DNA of 64,000 nucleotides from assembly GCA_001464455.1 (NCBI GenBank), contig LNEI01000018.1, positions 310,001 through 374,000 on the forward strand, written 5' to 3'. How positions within the stretch are numbered: the first letter of the stretch is position 1; each line of letters opens with the position of its first letter. The translations under genes and the position numbers were made by a program. The notes under the pieces are model-generated. The model did no database searches, was not told the origin of the DNA, and saw only the letters and a list, made by a program, of their open reading frames with translations. Positions 43,285 to 52,800 of the stretch are shown here, one piece after another. The DNA is from Acidobacteria bacterium Ga0077534. Its GTDB lineage: Bacteria; Acidobacteriota; Blastocatellia; Pyrinomonadales; Pyrinomonadaceae.

Positions 43285-45966
43285 TTAATACGATTCTATC
43301 AGTTTTTCGATACGGACAGCCGTGACCTTGAATTCCGGTGCCTGTGTAAAGCGGTCTCGGGTCGGCCCCGTTGCGTAATTGAGGAACACCGCCGGGTCGT
43401 GGAATGAAGCGAATAGCTCCCCAGTTTTCACCTTGTTAGTGATCTCTACCGGCAAGACTGCCTCGCCGTAATTACTGAGCAGCCTGACCTTCTCGCCGTT
43501 TGCGATCGAAAGCCGTTCCGAATCTGCCTTTGACATCTGCAGTAAATCCGTCGGCCGCAGTTTCCTGTTCGGAGTACGAATCGTCATCGTGCCGGCATTA
43601 AACTGCTCAAGCACACGGCCCGTGGTCAGCATAAATGGGAAATCGTCCGTCACGACCTCTTTCGTCGGCCGGAATCTTATTCTCTTCAATGCCGCCTTGA
43701 CGCCGTTAGAGAACGAGTCGCCATGCAAGACCTCGGTACCGGGGTGATCGATGTCTGGACACGGCCATTGGATACCGGCCTTTTCGATCCGCTCGTAAGT
43801 AATGCCGTATCCCGGAGGCCACACGGCCCGAACCTCGTTCCAGACCTCTTCGGCCGTCTTGAACTCAAAATCCTTTTCAAAGCCCATCGCCGCCGCGAGG
43901 TCGCAGATGATCTCTAGGTCGGACTTTGCGTTACCGCGTGGGCTCACCGCCGCACGGACACGCTGAACACGCCGCTCGCCGTTCATGAACGTTCCGTCTT
44001 TTTCGAACGACGTCGTCGCCGGGAAAAATACGTGGCCGAAGTTCTTCGCGGTCTCGTTCATAAAGAAGTCCTGGATAATGACGAGGTCCATGTTGCCAAA
44101 GGCTTTGGCCGTCTCGTGGGTGTTGGCGTTCGACAAGAAAACGTCGTAGCCGATCGTCCACAATGCCTTGAGTTTGCCGTCGCGGGCGGCGTCGATCATC
44201 TGCAGTTGATTGAGCCCCGCCTTGGTGGGCACGGGCTGCTTCCAGACGCTTTCAAATAGTTCGCGGCCAGATTCGATCGTCACTGAGCCGGTAAGGATGC
44301 CCGGATCGCAGCCCATATGTGCGGAGCCCTGCACGTTATTCTGCCCTCGGAGCGGATTTACGCCGGCTCCGTGCTTGCCGATATTTCCGGTCAACAAGGC
44401 GAGGTTGACGATCGACATCACACCCTCAGTTCCCTGCAGATGCTCGGTCATGCCGAGCCCGTGCATCGCCATCGACGGCGTGTTCATCGAGTAGATGCGT
44501 GCCGCCTTGCGTATAAGTACCGCGTCCACGCCGCATCTTTCGGCCACGGCCTCGGGTGAGTAGTCGGCGACGAATTCGCGAAATTCATCGAACTCGGTGA
44601 CGCGAGTCCGGATAAATTCCGGGTCGGTCAAGCCTTCGTCGATGATCGTGTAGGCAAGGGCGTTGAACATCAAAATGTTCGTACCGGGCCGCAGCTGCAG
44701 ATGGACGTCGGCGTATTTCGTTAGCTCGGTCTTTCTCGGATCAATGACGATCAACTTCGTTCCTTTCTTGAGAACCGCCTGCTTGATGCGTGCACCGGGG
44801 ATCGGGTGATTTTCAGTCGGGTTTGCACCGCAAAGGAAAATAGTTTTCGCCTTTTCGATGTCGTCGAACGAATTAGTCATCGCACCCGTGCCGATCATGA
44901 TCTTCATCGCTGCGGCTGACGGCGTATGGCAGACGCGTGCACAACAATCGACGTTGTTCGTACCCAGAACGACGCGAGTAAATTTCTGCGCGAGATAATT
45001 CTCCTCGTTAGTGGCCCTCGCGGAGCCGAGCACGGCGATTGCGTCGCGGCCAAATTCGCTGTCGATCGCCTTCAGTTTCTCAGCCGTAAATGCGATCGCC
45101 TCTTCCCAGGAGACGACCTGCCATTCGCCATTTTCGCGGATCATCGGTTCGGTCACGCGATCGTTCGCGTCGACAAAATCATATGCGTAACGCCCCTTGA
45201 CGCAGAGATGTCCGTAATTGACCGGAGCGTCCATCACCGGTTTGACCTGCACGACGTGGTCATCGCGGACGCCGACATTCATCTCGCAGCCCGTTCCGCA
45301 GTAAGGACAGGTCGTCTTGGTCCAGGTGGTTGGAAACCCGCGTTCGATGACCGTCTTGTCTTCAAGTGCACCGGTCGGACACGCGTCGGAGCAGGCTCCG
45401 CACGACACGCAAGTGCTGTCGCCAAAGGCTCCGAATGAGTCCGGCAATATCTGCGATTCCTCGCCCCGCCCGAGCACATGCCATACGAACTGCCCCTGCA
45501 CATCGGTGCAAATGCGGACACACGCATAACAATTAATGCATCGCGACATATCGACGTTGATGTATGTGTGCGATGAGTCGGCAGCGATCGTATCATCGCC
45601 GTGAAAATCCTCAGACTTCAGGCCGTACTGTGAGGCAAGTTTGTGAAAGGGTTTATCGGGAAAAGCTTCGAACGCTTCCGCCGGATAGTTGCCGGCCAGC
45701 ATTCGTAGGTTCCAGGTTCGACCGACCTCAGTTAATGCTCCGTGCGTCTCGACTTCCATTGCTTCTGAAAGGAGGGTTTTGCAAGAGACAGCCTCATTAG
45801 AACTGCCTTTTATCTCAACCAAGCACATCCGGCAAGCCCCCACAGGAGCGAGACGATCGTCGTTGCACAGGGTAGGAATATCGATTCCCAACTGCTTGGC
45901 CGCTGCAAGCACAGTGATGCCCTCCGCAAACTCGCCCTGGTGCCCATTGATACTTGCCCGAATCAT
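43285..45966 (-). CDS. fdhF: Formate dehydrogenase, molybdopterin catalytic subunit with fused ferredoxin domains
   Basis: An 893-residue enzyme oxidising formate to CO2. A [2Fe-2S] domain (Cys34, 45, 48, 62) leads, then two [4Fe-4S] ferredoxin clusters (Cys143/146/149/153 and 186/189/192/196), then the Mo-domain cluster (Cys220, 223, 227, 255). The active-site segment is NVDCCARVCHTPS with Cys346 where E. coli FdhF has selenocysteine. It ends in a molybdopterin-dinucleotide domain. No diaphorase (FdsB-like) subunit gene is adjacent. Placed just before kmo and the formamidase candidate, it could oxidise formate from N-formylkynurenine. Confidence 0.9.
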   Translation of the reverse strand: MIRASINGHQGEFAEGITVLAAAKQLGIDIPTLCNDDRLAPVGACRMCLVEIKGSSNEAVSCKTLLSEAMEVETHGALTEVGRTWNLRMLAGNYPAEAFEAFPDKPFHKLASQYGLKSEDFHGDDTIAADSSHTYINVDMSRCINCYACVRICTDVQGQFVWHVLGRGEESQILPDSFGAFGDSTCVSCGACSDACPTGALEDKTVIERGFPTTWTKTTCPYCGTGCEMNVGVRDDHVVQVKPVMDAPVNYGHLCVKGRYAYDFVDANDRVTEPMIRENGEWQVVSWEEAIAFTAEKLKAIDSEFGRDAIAVLGSARATNEENYLAQKFTRVVLGTNNVDCCARVCHTPSAAAMKIMIGTGAMTNSFDDIEKAKTIFLCGANPTENHPIPGARIKQAVLKKGTKLIVIDPRKTELTKYADVHLQLRPGTNILMFNALAYTIIDEGLTDPEFIRTRVTEFDEFREFVADYSPEAVAERCGVDAVLIRKAARIYSMNTPSMAMHGLGMTEHLQGTEGVMSIVNLALLTGNIGKHGAGVNPLRGQNNVQGSAHMGCDPGILTGSVTIESGRELFESVWKQPVPTKAGLNQLQMIDAARDGKLKALWTIGYDVFLSNANTHETAKAFGNMDLVIIQDFFMNETAKNFGHVFFPATTSFEKDGTFMNGERRVQRVRAAVSPRGNAKSDLEIICDLAAAMGFEKDFEFKTAEEVWNEVRAVWPPGYGITYERIEKAGIQWPCPDIDHPGTEVLHGDSFSNGVKAALKRIRFRPTKEVVTDDFPFMLTTGRVLEQFNAGTMTIRTPNRKLRPTDLLQMSKADSERLSIANGEKVRLLSNYGEAVLPVEITNKVKTGELFASFHDPAVFLNYATGPTRDRFTQAPEFKVTAVRIEKLIESY

Positions 45967-46065
45967 CGGATTTACTATCTACCTTCTACAACAACCTCTG
46001 TGTGACGCTTATCACAACAGATAATGGGGACGATCTGGAATATGGTTCCGGCGTTTTGATCGGTC

Positions 46066-46977
46066 TCAAACAAAGGCCCAGATAGCCTTTTCTAGTTCAT
46101 ATAGATCCAGACTAACCGCGTCAGGACGTAGCCGAAGCGCATATCTCCGAAGATCAGCCGTCTCATAAAGCATAGTGAGCATCATCAGCCGGCGACGCAT
46201 CTCTTCATCCATCTCGTTATCAGCATAGCCGTATGCCCGGAAAAACTCGCGCTGGAGTTCGCCTTCGCCCTGCAGGATCAATACGCCGATCGCGAGCAGA
46301 TCATACTCGCGCCACCCGACCCGAGAATCAGCAAAATCGAACAATCCCGAAACCGAGGCCTGTCCATCAAATCGTAAATTCCCAAAATGTACATCACCGT
46401 GCAGAAACACTGAAGGATCCAAAGGGATCAGCGGCAGCGAGTCGGCAATATACCGTGGTAGTTGCTCGATGATCTTCGAATTTACACCATGACCGATCTG
46501 ACGCTCGATGAAGGTCGATGCCCGCTCCTCAACAAATCCCGCCCAGTCAGACACGAAACCGTCCGTCGGATGCTCATGCAGCCGTTTCAGCCCCGTCGCG
46601 AGTTGCGAAACGATCGATACACGTTCGTCGCGAGCAAGGGCGAGAAACTCCGGTCGCGTCATCTCACGCCCTTGGATCCGCGTCATCAAAAGATGATCGA
46701 GTCCGTCGTGTTTGCCGGAGAAAACGATCTTGGGAGTCTGAAACTGGGTTAGCCCGATCGCAAACTCAAGCGAACGACTTTCCCGTTCGAAACAATTCCT
46801 CTCTGGCCGATAGATCTTCAATACGAGATCCTCACCGACGAAGAAAACTACATGATCGGTACCGCCGGCCCTTTCTAGCTCGCTATCGTTGAGACCATTC
46901 TCTTCGCAGATCGCCCTGGCGACTTCAAACCATTCCGGGTCGCAGTAGTTCGCCTCAAAGTCCCTCAAGCCAGACAC
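46066..46977 (-). CDS. Aminoglycoside phosphotransferase (APH)-family kinase, substrate unknown
   Basis: A 303-residue protein kinase-like fold. The phosphate-binding strand DHVVFFVGEDLVLKIYRPE has the ATP-site Lys. The catalytic loop is FLHGDVHFGNLRFD and the metal site is GLFDFADSRVG. It overlaps the kynU gene by 13 bp and lies before the formate dehydrogenase gene, so it belongs to the kynurenine operon by position. Resistance is only one use of this family; a small-molecule kinase is equally likely. Confidence 0.8.
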   Translation of the reverse strand: MSGLRDFEANYCDPEWFEVARAICEENGLNDSELERAGGTDHVVFFVGEDLVLKIYRPERNCFERESRSLEFAIGLTQFQTPKIVFSGKHDGLDHLLMTRIQGREMTRPEFLALARDERVSIVSQLATGLKRLHEHPTDGFVSDWAGFVEERASTFIERQIGHGVNSKIIEQLPRYIADSLPLIPLDPSVFLHGDVHFGNLRFDGQASVSGLFDFADSRVGWREYDLLAIGVLILQGEGELQREFFRAYGYADNEMDEEMRRRLMMLTMLYETADLRRYALRLRPDAVSLDLYELEKAIWAFV

Positions 46978-48242
46978 TCCTTCAGGATCACAGAAAAGCG
47001 ATGAACATCATTAAACGAATTATAGAGCGGTGTCGGGGCGACGCGGATCACGTCGGGCTCACGCCAATCAGACACAACGCCGCGTTCAGACAGTTTTTGA
47101 TGCAAGGAGCGATCACCGCCACGAACTCGGATCGATAGCTGACAGCCACGCTGAGCGGGATCGCGCGGCGTGATCACTTCGATACGATCGTCGCCGATAC
47201 CGTCGATCAGTGATTCGAGATAGCCGGTCAGTTTTACGGATTTACCGCGAAGAGCGCTCATCGTCGCTTCGTCAAATATCTCAAGCGATGCCCGAAGAGC
47301 AGCCATTTGCAGGATCGGGGGGTTTGAAAGCTGCCAGCCTTCGGCTCCAGGCAGACAATCGAATTCGGGGCCCATCAAAAAGCGGGTTTGCTTGTTATTG
47401 CCCCACCACCCCGCGAACCGCGGAAGTTCGAACGCATGCAAATGCCGCTCGTGAACAAACGCTCCAGCGACAGCTCCGGGCCCGCCGTTGAGATATTTAT
47501 ATGAGCACCAAACCGCAAAATCGACATCCCAATCATGCAACCTAAGCGCCAAATTCCCCGCCGCGTGAGCGCAATCAAAACCCACGACACAGCCCTTTTC
47601 ACGCCCCTTAGCAGTAATTGCAGCCATGTCGAAAGCTTGGCCGGTGTAATAATTCACACCGCCAAGCATGATCAGGGCAATTGATTCACCTTCGCGGTCT
47701 ATTTTGTCGACCACATCTTCGGTTCGCAGGGTCGACTCACCTTCGCGGGGTGTAAGTTCGACGAGCCAGTTTCGGTCGCCCTTGTGCCACTTGATCTGTG
47801 AATCGACCGCATATTGGTCCGACGGAAAGGCTCCTTTCTCGATGACAATCTTGTAACGTTCGAGCGTCGGCCGATAAAACGATACCATCATCAGGTGCAA
47901 GTTCACCGTTAGGGCATTCATTACGACCGTTTCGGACGGCAATGCCCCGACTAAACGAGCCATCGGCTCGGTCAAAAACTCGTGATAAGGCAGCCACGGA
48001 TTCCTGGCATGCAAATGCCCTTCGACCGCCAGACGCGACCAGTCGTCAAGTTCCTGCTCTACGTATTCACGCGCCTTTTTCGGCATCAGGCCCAGTGAAT
48101 TACCGGTAAAGTAAAGCGGGCGCTGATCGCCCTCGATTTCGGGAAAATGAAAACGATCGCGGAAAGACGCTAATGGATCGGCAATGTCCATCGCCTCTGC
48201 GTTCGGAAACTCACTACCAGATCGAACCTGCTGAGAAATCAT
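46965..48242 (-). CDS. kynU: Kynureninase
   Basis: A 425-residue PLP enzyme that cleaves kynurenine or 3-hydroxykynurenine to (3-hydroxy)anthranilate and alanine. The PLP Lys is at about 249 (WCSYKYLNGGPG), with FDCAHAAGNLAL (Asp223) before it. The N-terminal YFTGNSLGLMPK and the YRPTLERYKIVIEKGAFPSD block match the family. It is the first gene of the probable operon kynU, kinase, fdhF, kmo, formamidase candidate. Confidence 0.94.
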   Translation of the reverse strand: MISQQVRSGSEFPNAEAMDIADPLASFRDRFHFPEIEGDQRPLYFTGNSLGLMPKKAREYVEQELDDWSRLAVEGHLHARNPWLPYHEFLTEPMARLVGALPSETVVMNALTVNLHLMMVSFYRPTLERYKIVIEKGAFPSDQYAVDSQIKWHKGDRNWLVELTPREGESTLRTEDVVDKIDREGESIALIMLGGVNYYTGQAFDMAAITAKGREKGCVVGFDCAHAAGNLALRLHDWDVDFAVWCSYKYLNGGPGAVAGAFVHERHLHAFELPRFAGWWGNNKQTRFLMGPEFDCLPGAEGWQLSNPPILQMAALRASLEIFDEATMSALRGKSVKLTGYLESLIDGIGDDRIEVITPRDPAQRGCQLSIRVRGGDRSLHQKLSERGVVSDWREPDVIRVAPTPLYNSFNDVHRFSVILKECLA

Positions 48243-48287
48243 ATTATTTCGTGAGACCTATCCTGCCCGATTTTACGCCTTAGTATA

Positions 48288-48315
48288 TTGAGACGGAAGT
48301 CTCGCAAATTAATAA
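48288..48315 (+). promoter_or_regulatory. Possible promoter for the small secreted protein
   Basis: TTGAGA (48288-48293), a 16-bp spacer and TAATAA (48310-48315) precede an AGAGG ribosome site. This is a modest match. Confidence 0.35.
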
Positions 48316-48331
48316 CTATCAAGAGGTAATC

Positions 48332-48679
48332 ATGAAAAAAATTCTACTCACTTTCTCCTCGCTGGCACTTACGGTTTCTATGTTTGCTTTTACGGTAAAC
48401 GCGAACACAAAGACTCGACTCTCGATGGAAGTTCCGTTCGCCTTCAGCATCGGCGATACGGTCGTCGTACCGGGTGAATACTCGGTCGAAGTTACACGCG
48501 ATCAGTCGGGCGGAGCGACAGTCGGACTAGTCGACAGCAAAGGCAAACGGATCGCCCTTGCTGTCGGACGAATTGCCGCCAACAATCGCCGAACGCAAGG
48601 TGATATCGTATTCCGCAAGAACGGCCCAGAGCTCGTTCTCAGTGGAATCGTTCTTCGTGATCACGTGATCAACCTCTAG
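48332..48679 (+). CDS. Small secreted beta-rich protein
   Basis: A 115-residue exported protein: MKKILLTFSSLALTVSMFAFTVNA signal peptide, then a beta-rich domain (MEVPFAFSIGDTVVVPGEYSVEV, GGATVGLVDSKGKR, IVFRKNGPELVLSGIVL). Family members with the FxFxxGxxxxPAGxY-like core are widespread in Acidobacteria, but I know no function. AGAGG precedes the ATG, and a hairpin terminator follows. It lies between the kynurenine operon and the decarboxylase gene but on the opposite strand. Confidence 0.65.
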   Translation: MKKILLTFSSLALTVSMFAFTVNANTKTRLSMEVPFAFSIGDTVVVPGEYSVEVTRDQSGGATVGLVDSKGKRIALAVGRIAANNRRTQGDIVFRKNGPELVLSGIVLRDHVINL

Positions 48680-48702
48680 GTGCGTGTTTGGTCAATTTAA
48701 CT

Positions 48703-48737
48703 GCCGGAGCGGACTCAGGCTCGTTCCGGCTTCTTCT
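48703..48737 (+). terminator. Intrinsic terminator after the small secreted protein gene
   Basis: GCCGGA (48703-48708) pairs with TCCGGC (48725-48730) and is followed by TTCTTCT. The convergent decarboxylase gene ends at 48736. Confidence 0.55.
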
Positions 48738-49755
48738 AACCTCTGAATCTCGATCGCTCCAACCCCAGCCACTTCAACGCAGCTCCGTTTAACAGCATTT
48801 CTCTGATCGAGTCGTCAACATCCAGTGAATCGATAAGCTTCCCCGGTTCTGCTTCCCCGAGTGGGAACGGATAGTCGCTACCCATCGCGATCTGGTCGGA
48901 GCCGACGAGGTCAATGAGATATTCCAAGCTCGATCGTTCGTGAACAAGTGAGTCGAAGTACATGCTTTTCAAATACTTACGCGGGCGGTGCTGATTGTCA
49001 GTGAAAAGATCAGGGCGAACGTTGAAACCATGTTCGATGCGGCCTATGGTTGCCGGAAAAGCTCCGCCGCCATGAGCGAACATTATCCGCAGATCTGGCA
49101 GGCGTTCCAGCGTTGCCGAAAAGATCAACGAACAAATGGCACGCGAAACCTCGGCCGGCATGCCGACGAGCCACGGGAGCCAGTATTTTTGCATGTCTTT
49201 TTCGCCGGCCATATCCCATGGATGAACAAAGACGGCCATGCCGAGGCGTTCGCAGGCGGCGAAGACGTCGAAAAACTGCGGCTCGCCGAGGTTGAGTTGA
49301 TTGACGTTAGTTCCGATTTGAACACCGGCGAGGCCGAGTTGTTTGCAGCGTTCAAGTTCGCGGATGGCAAGATCGGTGTCCTGCATGGGCAGCGTTCCGA
49401 GACCGAGGAAGCGAAGCGGAAACTCATTTACGACATCGGCGATGTGATCATTTAAAAATCGTGCGATCTCCGCTCCGTCATCCGGCTTCGTCCAATAGTT
49501 GAGCATAACCGGCACGGTTGAAAGCACCTGAACACCAACACCGGTTGCGTCCATTTCTTCGATACGGACGGCCGGATCCCAACAATTTTCTTCGATATCA
49601 CGAAACTGTACGCCGTCGTCCCTAACCATTCGGGCGCAGCATGGTTTGTAATGATCGAGCTTGATGAACCCGCCATAGCCAAAGCTGTCCTTCCACGAAG
49701 GGACATCTCGCGGCAGAATGTGTGTGTGGACATCGATCTTGAACACTTTCATCAT
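48736..49755 (-). CDS. 2-amino-3-carboxymuconate-6-semialdehyde decarboxylase-like amidohydrolase (ACMSD)
   Basis: A 339-residue metal-dependent decarboxylase of the amidohydrolase superfamily. Metal motif HTH is in KIDVHTHILP at the N-terminus. HPWDMAG, FAHGGGAFPATIGRIEHG and the GSDYPFPLGE block are ACMSD-type. The enzyme would divert the product of 3-hydroxyanthranilate dioxygenase away from quinolinate towards 2-aminomuconate. The ATG pair at 49755/49752 is chosen as the start because it begins the first strand and a purine-rich GGTGA precedes it. Confidence 0.87.
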   Translation of the reverse strand: MMKVFKIDVHTHILPRDVPSWKDSFGYGGFIKLDHYKPCCARMVRDDGVQFRDIEENCWDPAVRIEEMDATGVGVQVLSTVPVMLNYWTKPDDGAEIARFLNDHIADVVNEFPLRFLGLGTLPMQDTDLAIRELERCKQLGLAGVQIGTNVNQLNLGEPQFFDVFAACERLGMAVFVHPWDMAGEKDMQKYWLPWLVGMPAEVSRAICSLIFSATLERLPDLRIMFAHGGGAFPATIGRIEHGFNVRPDLFTDNQHRPRKYLKSMYFDSLVHERSSLEYLIDLVGSDQIAMGSDYPFPLGEAEPGKLIDSLDVDDSIREMLLNGAALKWLGLERSRFRG

Positions 49756-49795
49756 TTTGTCACCGAAGAACACGCTTCCAAAATTGACCACCCAC

Positions 49796-49830
49796 AAAAA
49801 AGCCGGGAACAGCGAAAGCTCGTTCCCGGC
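49796..49830 (-). terminator. Intrinsic terminator after the sortilin-like gene
   Basis: On the minus strand GCCGGGAAC pairs with GTTCCCGGC (9 bp perfect, extended by an inner AGC/GCT) and is followed by TTTTTTG. It is 22 bp beyond the gene's end. Confidence 0.85.
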
Positions 49831-49852
49831 GATCACAATTCACACGATCTTT

Positions 49853-52800
49853 CTATTGATCGTCGTGGTCCATTTCGCCGGGCGGACGGGCTGCACCTGG
49901 ACCGGCGGCTCCTGGCGGAGGCTGTATCATCGGTATCTTCGCCTCGATGATCATGTTGTTCAATGCAGCGAGATCCTCAGTTATGAGTTTCCTTACTTCG
50001 TCGGCAGCAGCGGGAATGCGTGTACTCAGAATATCGATCTGAGCAAGCTCCCACCTAGTCGGCGCACCAGAGGCGTTTTCGATCGCCCCGAGGACCAAGG
50101 CCGCACGCTGATTCAGCGGCTGTGGCAGTTCTACCAGCGGTGGGCCTGCTTGGCTGATATTGCTCACCAGCGAGGGCGGCGTTCCCCAGTTCTCGTACGC
50201 CTTATCGATCTTCTTGAGAAGTTCCTCGCCAGCGGCGCGAATATTCTGCGGAATGCCCGAACCCGGACGACGCCAAGCCTCAAGAGCGTTGTTAACGTTT
50301 GTCCTTAGAGCGACGATCTGCTGTTGAGCCTGAGTGCCCCTCATGACGATCGGCATCATCTTCATCAGAGCAGCCTTCTTCTTCGCCCTATCTTCCGCTG
50401 AGAAGCTGACACGGGGATCGTCTATGACCTGAAATGTCTTGGACATTTCCTTGTCTCCTAGTTTGATCTTGACAGTGTACGTGCCCGGGTCAACGCGGAA
50501 ACCCAGATTCGCGATGCCACCACCGCCAAAGCCGCCGCCGCCGAAGCCGCCGCCACCCGGGCCGGCTCCCGGTCCAGCACCCGGAGGACGCTGACGCATA
50601 TCCCAAACCCAGCGATTTAGGCCCTTGTTGGCGATACATTGGTTACCGCCTCCGCCTCCGCCGAAGCCGCCAAAGCCTCCGCCGCCACCGCCGCCGCCCG
50701 GCCCACCACCGCCAGGGCCGCCGGCACCGGGAGTCGGAGCGGGCTGTGGACGCGTGCAATTTTGCGTACGCAACGTCTGCCCGTTAGCATCCTGAACTGT
50801 GATCGTAACGACCTGTCGGTCGACAAGCGGTTCTTTCAGATAGAAATTGATCATCGCGCCGTTCGGCGGATTCTGGCCGTAGAACATTTTGTCGGACGTT
50901 AAGGGCTTGTTGCTCCAAGTCCGCCACATCACAGAACGTCGCGGGTCAAACAAATGGATATCACTGCCGAGAACCGTGTCATTCATCTGCTCGAGGGCCG
51001 TAATATCGTCCATGATCCAGATCGAACGTCCGTGGGTTGCGAGAATAAGGTCATTCTCGCGAGGATGTATGAGAATGTCATCGACCGGAACCGTCGGCAG
51101 ATTCATATGGAACTTCGTCCAGTTTCCGCCGCGATCGTATGAGACATACATGCCGTACTCGGTCCCTACAAAAAGCAGGTTCGTGTTGCGGTGATGTTCG
51201 CGAATAACGCTGACGATACCGTTGTTCTGGGGCAGGTTCGAAACGATCGACTTCCACGATTCGCCAAAGTCGGTCGTCGAATAAACGTAGACCTTAAAAT
51301 CGCCATTTCGATGCCCGTCAAATGTCACAAGAGCCGAACCTTCGCTCGCCCGCGAGGCGACGACCCTGCTAACGTAAGTCCCTTTCGGCAAACCGGGAAC
51401 TTTATCCACCACGTTCTTCCACGTCTGCCCGTCCCGCGAGATCTGGAGGTTGCCGTCATCGGTTCCTGCCCATATCACATTCTTATTCAGCGGTGATTCT
51501 GAAACAGTAGTAATAGCCGGGTACTGCTGAACGCCATCATGACGCGAACGCGTAAATCTATCCGGAACCTTGCCCATGATCGGCAGCGTGTTTCGGTCGA
51601 CGTTGGTCGTCAGATCAGGACTGATCTTTACCCAATTGTCTCCGCGGTCATTTGATTTGAACAGAAAGTTGCCGCCGTAATAGATCGTATTCGAGTCGTA
51701 TGCCGAGATCACAATTGGCGAGTTCCACTGGAACCGATATCGCTTTTCGCCTTCTTCTTCACGCGGGCGTATCTGCTTATTTTCACCGGTCCGCACGTTG
51801 CGACGGTAAAGATTTCCGTCCTGCGATTCTCCATAAACAATGTCGGGGTCGTTCGGATCGGGCTGCGCAAAAAATCCGTCGCCGCCGCCGATCGTGTACC
51901 AATCGCTGTTAGAGATCCCCTGAGGATTGGTTGTCATGCTGGGCCCGCACCACGTATTGTTGTCCTGCAATCCGCCGCAAACCTTGTAGGGCAAACTATT
52001 ATCAACACCGACTTCGTAGAATGTCCCAAGAGGCACCGTGTTCGAATAATCCCAAGTGCGGCCGCGGTCAAAGCTGATGTTTATACCGCCGTCGTTGCCC
52101 TGAATAATGTGATTTGAATCGTTCGGATTGATCCAAATGCCGTGCGTGTCCGCGTGTGGGGCACGCGAGAAATTACCCGTCCACGTCCGGCCGCCATCCT
52201 CGGAATATTGCATCGCTACACCGGCGAGCCACAGACGCTGATCGTTATTCGGATCTACCTTCAGCTTAGAAAAATACATTGGACGCGGAACAGCCGCGAT
52301 CTCCGCCATCTTGGTCCAAGTCTCACCCTTATCGATGGAACGGTACACGCCGCCGTTCGCGTGCTCGACGGTTACGTAGACGATGTTCGTGTTGCGTTGA
52401 TAAACGGCGATGGAAATTCTTCCTGTTTCCAAAAGCGTCTCCGGGCGAGGCGTCGGGGCATTTTCGGTGTTGTAGGGCATTCCGCGGGTAACCATTGACC
52501 AGGTCTCGCCACCGTCGACACTCTTGTACAAAGCACTGTGAGCTCCGCTTCCGTTGAATCCAAAAACCGTTCGGCGTCGCTGATACATTGCCGCGTAAAG
52601 GATGGTTGGACTCTCGTGATCGACGATCAGCTCGGTCGCACCGGTGTCATCGTTGACCTTGAGTACATGTGCCCATGTCTTGCCGCCATCTGTCGTCTTG
52701 TAAACTCCGCGATCTGGTGAGGCTCCCCAGAGATTACCGGTCGCCGCAACCCAAACAATGTCTGGATTGGTCGGGTGTATGACAACCCGAGCGATCGCCA

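Noticed and set aside
43285-45966. Selenocysteine version of formate dehydrogenase
   Set aside because: The active-site codon reads Cys (ARVCHTPS) and no in-frame TGA or SECIS-like stem follows it.
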